A DNA stretch of 9,781 bases from a bacterium. Lineage in GTDB: Bacteria > BMS3Abin14. A program made the position numbers and the translations under genes. This document shows positions 1 to 3,739 of this stretch, in pieces. The number at the start of each line of letters is the position of its first letter. The first letter of the stretch is position 1. The stretch is from assembly GCA_022865845.1 (NCBI GenBank), contig JALHUC010000410.1, positions 1 to 9,781 on the forward strand, written 5' to 3'. The notes beneath the pieces were generated by a model. It ran no database searches. It saw only the letters and a list, made by a program, of their open reading frames with translations, and was not told where the DNA came from.

Positions 1-1
1 C

Positions 2-544
2 GCCCTTTTCCAGATGGGAAAAAGATCAGCTGCCCCGGTGGTCGTTGCCCTGGCGCCCGCATCCCCGGCACCCGTTGCCCCGGCGCCCGCTACCCAGGCT
101 GCCGCGCAGCCCGCCCCTTCCAGCGACCAGGCAGGTCTCGAGCACCTGGTGCAATACGTTGAGGAAAACCCCTGGAACGTGACCTCACACATCATACTCG
201 GCGAATATTACCTTGATGCCGGCAACACCAGCGTGGCACTTGCTCACTTCCTGAGTGCGGATGAAATCAAACCCGGTAACGGACGGGTGCTGAGCAACCT
301 GGGCAAAACCTATCGGAAGTTGGGGAATACGGATCAGGCCATCGAAAAGTTCAAGGCCGCCGCAGATGTCGAGCCCGAATCCCTGGAGCATCTGTACCAG
401 TTAGGACTGGTCTACGGCTTCGACAAGGGTAACCTGCCGCAGGCCCTCGCACTGTTCGAGGAGGTCCTCTCCCAGCAGCCGAGTGAAGAACTTCGGGCAA
501 CCGTTGACGAGGAACTGAGAAAACTGGGACTTTCAGACGGGTGA
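2..544 (+). CDS. TPR-repeat protein, 3' part (start probably left of the window)
   Basis: The reading frame is open to the left edge. The first ATG, at 14, has no ribosome binding site, so the true start is probably outside the window. Counting from that ATG, residues 8-37 are an Ala/Pro-rich linker, and residues about 55-157 form three consecutive tetratricopeptide repeats: a YYLDAG-type unit, the canonical LGKTYRKLGNTDQAIEKF, and LGLVYGFDKGNLPQALALF. Each is about 34 residues and ends near a conserved Pro. The gene ends in TGA at 542-544. TPR domains are protein-protein interaction scaffolds. A Pro/Ala linker before a short C-terminal TPR block is common in membrane-anchored proteins such as NrfG/CcmI-like assembly factors, but no partner can be named here. 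The linker DNA contains an in-frame 17-bp near-repeat (44-60 and 74-90, one mismatch), a sign of slippage expansion. The TPR call is firm and the specific role is unknown. Confidence 0.85.
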   Translation, partial: ALFQMGKRSAAPVVVALAPASPAPVAPAPATQAAAQPAPSSDQAGLEHLVQYVEENPWNVTSHIILGEYYLDAGNTSVALAHFLSADEIKPGNGRVLSNLGKTYRKLGNTDQAIEKFKAAADVEPESLEHLYQLGLVYGFDKGNLPQALALFEEVLSQQPSEELRATVDEELRKLGLSDG

Positions 545-713
545 TAGTGTTCTGAAATTCCGTTTTCCACATACCTACCCTTCATAGAATAGTGGCTCAT
601 TCTGGAAATGAGTACCTGCAAGTGAAAGCAGTTTTCTCACAGCCAATAACGTCAAATCCAAATGTCAAATTTCAGATTCCAAATGATTGAAGCTTTAACG
701 CTGAGGGCCGCCC

Positions 714-818
714 TTCGACCAGGCTCAGGGCAGGCAGGAACGCCGTTTCCCAGGCGTTATCGTCCTTCGACGCACTTATCACGCCGTTGGCATGACTCAG
801 GATCATGAGCTTGTCGAA
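714..818. repeat. Inverted pair of TTCGAC(A)AGCTCA-type interspersed motifs
   Basis: Forward copy TTCGACCAGGCTCA lies at 714-727. A reverse-oriented copy, TGAGCTTGTCGAA, lies at 806-818. The two differ by one base and one indel. A third partial CCTTCGACG lies at 764-772. Motifs of the form CCTTCGACAAGCTCAGG are, as I recall, a common dispersed intergenic repeat in Deltaproteobacteria and some other phyla. The two arms could form a long cruciform or RNA hairpin. Confidence 0.5.
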
Positions 819-904
819 TGACAGGGGGCCGCGGTTCAAACCTTAATTCTGATTCAGATTTAACTGCGAAACACTGCGGGGCGTGCGGCCTACCAGCGGG
901 CCGC

Positions 905-924
905 CTCTGCGTAACTCTGCGTTA
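905..924. repeat. 10-bp tandem duplication, CTCTGCGTAA / CTCTGCGTTA
   Basis: Two adjacent 10-base units, 905-914 and 915-924, differ at one position. Related CTGCG words occur at 864-869 and 873-877. No coding frame uses them convincingly. This looks like a remnant of a degenerate intergenic mini-repeat. Confidence 0.4.
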
Positions 925-990
925 TAGCTTCTATCGGTTTACAGGAACTGTTCTTCTCCACTGGATTCCGGCTCATCACTCTCTTTTAGC

Positions 991-1024
991 GTATCTAAGT
1001 ATCTACGTGTCTATGTATCTATGT
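991..1024. repeat. Tandem array of 8-bp units, left arm
   Basis: Four 8-base units follow each other exactly: GTATCTAA (991-998), GTATCTAC (999-1006), GTGTCTAT (1007-1014) and GTATCTAT (1015-1022), plus GT. The unit consensus is GTATCTAN. It is the reverse complement, with a register shift, of the array at 1102-1136, 77 bases downstream. Confidence 0.7.
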
Positions 1025-1101
1025 GTTTTGAGTAATCAATTGTTGAGGTTTCAGATTCAGAGTTTTACATTTGCACACTTAGACCACCTCGACACTTCTT
1101 A

Positions 1102-1136
1102 ACGTAGATACGTAGTTACCTGGGCACGTAGATACC
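1102..1136. repeat. Tandem array of 8-bp units, right arm (inverted)
   Basis: Units of 8 bases keep a strict register: ACGTAGAT (1102-1109), ACGTAGTT (1110-1117), a diverged ACCTGGGC (1118-1125), ACGTAGAT (1126-1133), then ACC. The reverse complement matches the GTATCTAC-type array at 991-1024. The pair therefore forms an inverted-repeat structure with a 77-base spacer. Confidence 0.65.
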
Positions 1137-1199
1137 TGTTTTCCCCGCACCCACGATCCGGCCCGAACCGGGTTATCCCTACCCACCCCAACCTCGGCA

Positions 1200-1263
1200 G
1201 CTGTGGAATAATGTTACAGCCCTCTGGTGCCTTCGCCTCTAACTACAGCAATATTACTTATTG
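1200..1263. promoter_or_regulatory. Candidate activator-binding dyads upstream of the sigma-54 promoter
   Basis: Two short inverted repeats are visible: GCTGT-N11-ACAGC (1200-1220) and CAATA-N5-TATTG (1249-1263). They sit about 120 and 75 bases upstream of the predicted sigma-54 start, a usual range for enhancer-binding-protein sites. Arms of five bases can arise by chance, so this is a position-based suggestion. Confidence 0.25.
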
Positions 1264-1305
1264 TTTTCAACAGTTTACATTGACAAATGACAGGCGGACC
1301 AGTGC

Positions 1306-1321
1306 TGGCACGGGTTATGCT
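1306..1321 (+). promoter_or_regulatory. Sigma-54 (-24/-12) promoter
   Basis: TGGCACG (1306-1312) is a perfect -24 element, preceded by C as in the YTGGCACG consensus. It is followed after four bases by ATGCT (1317-1321), a -12 element with one mismatch to TTGCW. The invariant GG (1307-1308) and GC (1319-1320) are exactly 12 bases apart, as sigma-54 requires. Transcription would start near 1332, about 60 bases before the ATG at 1393. A TTGACA at 1280-1285 has no -10 box at a usable distance, so a sigma-70 alternative is weaker. Confidence 0.7.
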
Positions 1322-1379
1322 CTCATCCGGGTGCAGGGCAACGAGGCCCCGAAGAAATAAACGACACAATGACAGATAC

Positions 1380-1384
1380 GGAGG
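1380..1384 (+). promoter_or_regulatory. Shine-Dalgarno GGAGG deciding the start at 1393
   Basis: GGAGG lies 8 bases before the ATG at 1393. The in-frame ATG at 1369 has no comparable site and would put eight charged or polar residues ahead of the signal peptide. The 1393 start is therefore preferred. Confidence 0.8.
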
Positions 1385-1392
1385 AAAGAAAA

Positions 1393-1857
1393 ATGAAGCC
1401 TAAAATAGTATTGGTAGCAGTGCTCAGTCTGGCGATGGTAACCGCGGGTTACGGCCTGGTACAGGCCCACGGCGGCCAGTCCCGAGGCGGTTCAGGTGGC
1501 GGCTGGTTCGGCATGGGATCAGGTCACATGGGCGGCTCTGGTTGGGACCACATGGGCTCAGGCGGCCACATGATGGGTTCCGGTTGGGACCACATGGGCC
1601 GCGGTTATGAGCGTGGATCTGATAATCCCGGATATAGGCGTGACGATGGTCGGCGGAGTGACCGTCACGTGACGAGTGAGGAAGCCCATGATATCGCCGA
1701 GAGCAACCTGGGAGGAAACCCTTACATCAAGGTTGGCAAGCTTACAGAGAACAGCGAAGGTTTCGAGGTCGAGATAGTGACCAGAAAGGGCGGGGAGCTT
1801 GTCAACCGCCTGCTGGTCGAAAAGGAAACCGGGCGGGTCTTTCCCATCGACGAATAA
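1393..1857 (+). CDS. Secreted Gly/Met/His-rich PepSY-like protein, putative periplasmic metal binder
   Basis: The gene encodes 154 residues. Residues 1-25 form a signal peptide: MKPK, a hydrophobic core, then VQA before the predicted cut. The mature protein would start with His26-Gly-Gly. Residues 26-75 are rich in Gly, Met and His, with repeated GHMG, WDHMG and GHMMG words. An 18-base perfect DNA repeat (1540-1557 and 1582-1599) underlies the two SGWDHMG units. Residues about 95-154 (SEEAHDIAESNL... to FPIDE) resemble a PepSY-type fold, often found in small exported proteins. Met/His clusters suggest Cu(I)/Ag(I) or Zn binding in the periplasm. This is inference, supported by the nearby copper ATPases. 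The likely sigma-54 promoter at 1306 suggests induction by a two-component activator, as for ZraP, although the sequence is not a ZraP homologue that I can recognise. The gene call is firm and the function tentative. Confidence 0.85.
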   Translation: MKPKIVLVAVLSLAMVTAGYGLVQAHGGQSRGGSGGGWFGMGSGHMGGSGWDHMGSGGHMMGSGWDHMGRGYERGSDNPGYRRDDGRRSDRHVTSEEAHDIAESNLGGNPYIKVGKLTENSEGFEVEIVTRKGGELVNRLLVEKETGRVFPIDE

Positions 1858-1863
1858 GGGACG

Positions 1864-1898
1864 GCCCTGGTCCCTCCATAATTAAGAGGGGCCAGGGC
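1864..1898 (+). terminator. 13-bp hairpin downstream of the PepSY-like gene (no U-tract)
   Basis: Arms GCCCTGGTCCCTC (1864-1876) and GAGGGGCCAGGGC (1886-1898) pair along all 13 positions, with one G-U wobble, around a 9-base AT-rich loop. No run of T follows. The hairpin may act as a weak terminator or a 3'-end stabiliser that separates the level of the abundant first product from that of the gene at 1950. Confidence 0.55.
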
Positions 1899-1949
1899 GA
1901 CCCGGCAAGGGAGCGATAAAAGACGAACCTGACTGAAAGGTGACAAGCG

Positions 1950-2606
1950 ATGGCAACAGATTACGCGTACGGACACTGGTCCCTGGTCATAGCAAGCATC
2001 CTGCTGGTGTTTTTTTTCGTCGCCAAATATTTGCCAGTAAGGACGAGGCTGGAAAAGCGCAGCGGGGGAATGCTGGCAACCTTCATCATCGCGCTTTTCA
2101 CCGAGATGTACGGATTCCCCCTGACGATATACTTCCTCTCAAACCGGTTCGGCATCGAGATCCCTTTTACTCATAAATACGGACATCTTCTCGCTTACCT
2201 TTTGACCTACATCGGCCTGGATATTCTCTACGGGTGGGCCCTGGTGATGATCATCAGCAACGTACTGATCGTCATCGGGATCATCTGGATAACCAGGGGC
2301 TGGGAACAGGTCTACAGTTCAGGCGGCGAGCCTGTTACAAGCGGCATCTACGCCAGGATGCGGCACCCCCAGTACAGCGGTATCATCATGGCCGCCGCGG
2401 GTTTCCTGATCCAGTGGCCTACTCTGCTCACCCTCATTCTCTTCCCCTTCGTCGTCACGATGTACTACCGGCTGGCCATGAGGGAGGAAAGGGACGTCGA
2501 GGAAAAGTTTAAAGACGAGTACCAGGATTACCGCAGGCGCGTCCCTGCATTTGTCCCCAGGGTGTTCCCAGCACAACGCTCGCGACCGGAATACGAAGCG
2601 TTATGA
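1950..2606 (+). CDS. Isoprenylcysteine carboxyl methyltransferase (ICMT)-family membrane protein
   Basis: The gene encodes 218 residues. The start ATG follows an AAAGGTG ribosome site 7-8 bases upstream. Hydrophobic segments lie at about 10-30, 40-63, 78-115 and 145-172. The family signature is clear: GIYARMRHPQYSG (residues 132-144) followed by MREERDVEEKFKDEYQDYRRRVPAF (begins at 177), with the paired Glu (179-180) and the EYxxYRxRVP block. In ICMT and related PEMT-like enzymes this C-terminal half binds S-adenosylmethionine and contacts the lipophilic substrate at the inner membrane. Bacteria usually lack prenylated proteins, so the actual substrate is unknown. Members of this family are, to my knowledge, often found beside heavy-metal genes. 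The gene lies 92 bases after the PepSY-like gene and may be partly co-transcribed with it across the hairpin at 1864. The family call is secure and the reaction is not. Confidence 0.85.
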   Translation: MATDYAYGHWSLVIASILLVFFFVAKYLPVRTRLEKRSGGMLATFIIALFTEMYGFPLTIYFLSNRFGIEIPFTHKYGHLLAYLLTYIGLDILYGWALVMIISNVLIVIGIIWITRGWEQVYSSGGEPVTSGIYARMRHPQYSGIIMAAAGFLIQWPTLLTLILFPFVVTMYYRLAMREERDVEEKFKDEYQDYRRRVPAFVPRVFPAQRSRPEYEAL

Positions 2607-2649
2607 TGAACAGCCAAGCGCGCCCCGGGGTTGAAACTTTAAACTACAC

Positions 2650-2687
2650 TTGACATTTAGATTATAATGATTAACTAATATATAATC
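2650..2687 (+). promoter_or_regulatory. AT-rich promoter/operator region before the DUF2892-type gene
   Basis: A sharply AT-rich stretch in GC-rich surroundings holds TTGACA (2650-2655) and two TATAAT boxes (2663-2668 and 2681-2686), none at the ideal 17-base spacing. With an 18-base spacer the -10 would be ACTAAT. An inverted repeat, GATTATA (2660-2666) and TATAATC (2681-2687), spans 28 bases. The left part, ATAATGAT, matches half of a Fur box, but the right half does not. Promoter activity is likely; the exact elements and any repressor are uncertain. Confidence 0.45.
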
Positions 2688-2718
2688 GTTTCAACAACAT
2701 CTCTAAAGGAGTGGTAAA

Positions 2719-2922
2719 ATGAATATTGACAGGATCGTACTGGCTTTCGCGGGAATCATGATCACCATCAGCCTTGTCCTCGGCTCCATGGTTCACCCTT
2801 ACTGGCTGTTCATGGCGGCTTTCGTGGGGCTGAACATGCTCCAGGCGGCGTTCACAAGGTTCTGTCCCCTCGCCATTGTGCTGAAAAAACTGGGCTCCGA
2901 ACCGGGCTGCGCCTTTAAATAG
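2719..2922 (+). CDS. Small DUF2892 (YgaP-type transmembrane) membrane protein
   Basis: The gene encodes 67 residues. The ATG follows AAAGGAG (2705-2711) with 7 bases between. Two hydrophobic helices, about residues 6-25 and 28-45, are joined by a short HPYW turn. They are followed by the family-typical block LNMLQAAFTRFCPL, then a short basic tail ending in GCAFK. This matches the DUF2892 domain, which in E. coli YgaP is the membrane part fused to a rhodanese domain; stand-alone copies like this one are common. The conserved FCP cysteine (residue 54) and the C-terminal cysteine (64) could take part in sulfur or metal chemistry, but no role is proven. The gene has its own AT-rich promoter region and is followed by the hairpin at 2992. 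Confidence 0.8.
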   Translation: MNIDRIVLAFAGIMITISLVLGSMVHPYWLFMAAFVGLNMLQAAFTRFCPLAIVLKKLGSEPGCAFK

Positions 2923-2991
2923 AAGTACGCCCGGGAATCCCTCCTGACCGCCTGCAACGGCGACGGGACCGGGAACCGGGTCAAGGGCCTG

Positions 2992-3021
2992 CTGCTGCCG
3001 GGGGACGGGCCCCGGCGGCAG
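2992..3021. terminator. GC-rich 12-bp hairpin between convergent genes
   Basis: Arms CTGCTGCCGGGG (2992-3003) and CCCCGGCGGCAG (3010-3021) pair with a single G-U wobble around a 6-base loop. The hairpin lies between two convergent genes (ending at 2922 and 3043), so it could stop transcription from both sides. No T-run follows on either strand, so termination efficiency is uncertain. Confidence 0.55.
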
Positions 3022-3042
3022 GGTCCGGTAAGAGTCCCGGTT

Positions 3043-3288
3043 TCAGACGAACCTGTTGTACAGGGCTCCCAGGGCGAAGAGCAGAACGAAGCTGATGACT
3101 GCCGCCTCGATCATCCCGCTGACGATCCCGAGGGGACTGAGGGAGAAGAACATGTGCCACTGCGCCATCATCTCTACCGCCCCCCCATATATCCCGAAGT
3201 TGCCCAGGATCCCCAGAAGCAGCATCACGGCCGCCGCAACAATAGCGCCGGACACGCCAAGGGCTACAGGGTTTAACCTTGATTTCAT
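3043..3288 (-). CDS. Small two-helix membrane protein (DUF5676-like)
   Basis: The gene encodes 81 residues starting MKSRLNPVALGVSG. The start at 3288 is chosen because a perfect AGGAGG (3297-3302, complement) lies 8 bases upstream. A longer frame to 3360 would add a charged, non-conserved extension that translates the ribosome site itself. There are two hydrophobic segments, about residues 8-30 and 50-76, separated by a loop with EMMAQWHMFFSLSP, which holds clustered Met, His and Trp. The KLNPxALG start and the YNRF-like end resemble the DUF5676 family of small membrane proteins, sometimes labelled holin-like. That match is from memory and moderate. No enzyme motif is present. The gene is divergent from the one at 3350 and shares a short promoter region with it. 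A role in metal stress is only suggested by the neighbours. Confidence 0.7.
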   Translation of the reverse strand: MKSRLNPVALGVSGAIVAAAVMLLLGILGNFGIYGGAVEMMAQWHMFFSLSPLGIVSGMIEAAVISFVLLFALGALYNRFV

Positions 3289-3326
3289 GATCTTTTCCTC
3301 CTCACTCTTTTTCTTCCACAATGCAT

Positions 3327-3350
3327 TGCGGATTACGTAAACTGTCCGCA
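3327..3350. promoter_or_regulatory. Dyad TGCGGA-N12-TCCGCA in the divergent intergenic region
   Basis: Six-base perfect arms at 3327-3332 and 3345-3350 flank a 12-base spacer containing TTACGTAA. The dyad lies in the 61-base gap between the divergent genes and ends on the first base of the ATG at 3350. It could be an operator for one or both genes. No sigma-70 boxes of good quality are visible in the gap. Confidence 0.35.
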
Positions 3351-3724
3351 TGAAACCCACCCTGACCAGGAAGATGCGGACGTGGTACGGCCTTACTCTG
3401 ACCCTGCGTTTTTACGGCACCCACTGGGCCGCAGTGGGTCCCTTGCCGCCCCATCCTCAGTTGGTCAACATGCTCCTTCGCATCGGATTATCGAAGGAGG
3501 ATTCCGTCCACCTTCAGATCCTCCACGAGCTGGGCCACCTCCAGTCATTTCCAATCATGGTACTTTTTGGTGCACTGTTTTTTAAACTTTCTACTCCCCT
3601 CTGGTCGACTCTCCTCGCTCTCTTTCTGTTGTGGGAGGTCCTTTCGGAAGCATACGTCATCCTCCGGGAGGGCAGGAACTATTTTCGAATCTATGGTATC
3701 GGCAGGGGCATCGACAGATATTAA
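3350..3724 (+). CDS. Small membrane protein with HELGH motif, unknown function
   Basis: The gene encodes 124 residues from the ATG at 3350. A stop lies in frame at 3338-3340, so the gene cannot start further left except within the last three codons. No good ribosome site precedes either this ATG or the alternative at 3374. A soluble, basic first half is followed by LHELGHLQSFP, with His59-Glu60-x-x-His63 (an HExxH zinc-binding pattern). Two hydrophobic segments follow, about 68-80 and 83-105. Two acidic residues, Glu96 and Glu100 (WEVLSEAY), lie about 35 residues after the motif, where gluzincin peptidases keep their third zinc ligand. Codon use looks genuinely coding and matches the neighbours. 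I do not recognise a named family. A minimal membrane metallopeptidase is possible, but a chance HELGH in a structural protein cannot be excluded. The 3' end lies 15 bases from the convergent ATPase gene. Confidence 0.6.
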   Translation: MKPTLTRKMRTWYGLTLTLRFYGTHWAAVGPLPPHPQLVNMLLRIGLSKEDSVHLQILHELGHLQSFPIMVLFGALFFKLSTPLWSTLLALFLLWEVLSEAYVILREGRNYFRIYGIGRGIDRY

Positions 3725-3739
3725 CTCTCATGATCAACC

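Larger units (their letters stand above)
545..1368. other. Long non-coding region with degenerate mini-repeats
   Basis: About 820 bases lie between the TPR gene and the PepSY-like gene. No reading frame here looks coding: the longest, 818-1102 (+), is low-complexity and runs through repeats. It contains a CAAAT-rich stretch (651-688), an inverted pair of TTCGAC...CTCA motifs (714-818), a 10-bp duplication (905-924), two arrays of 8-bp units in opposite orientation (991-1024 and 1102-1136), possible activator-binding dyads (1200-1263) and a sigma-54 promoter (1306-1321). The patchwork suggests an accumulation site for non-coding repeats. Confidence 0.7.

Noticed and set aside
596..612. CTCATT-N5-AATGAG hairpin after the TPR gene as a terminator
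   Set aside because: It has only six mostly AT pairs, no T-run, and lies about 50 bases beyond the stop. It is too weak to call.
818..1102. 94-residue + strand reading frame in the long intergenic region
   Set aside because: It has no ribosome site, runs through the 10-bp and 8-bp repeats, has low-complexity translation (repeated YVSMYL-type words) and resembles no family. It is better read as non-coding repeat sequence.
991..1136. CRISPR array
   Set aside because: The units are 8 bases and contiguous, with no spacers, and part of the structure is inverted. This is not CRISPR architecture.
1280..1285. TTGACA as a sigma-70 -35 box for the PepSY-like gene
   Set aside because: No acceptable -10 box lies 16-18 bases downstream; the nearest TATGCT is 29 bases away. 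The sigma-54 element fits far better.
2623..2630. CCCCGGGG as a terminator stem after the ICMT-like gene
   Set aside because: It is a loopless 8-base palindrome with no T-run and cannot form a normal hairpin.
3289..3360. N-terminal extension of the small membrane protein to 3360
   Set aside because: The extension would translate its own AGGAGG site and overlap the divergent gene. The ATG at 3288 has ideal spacing to that site.
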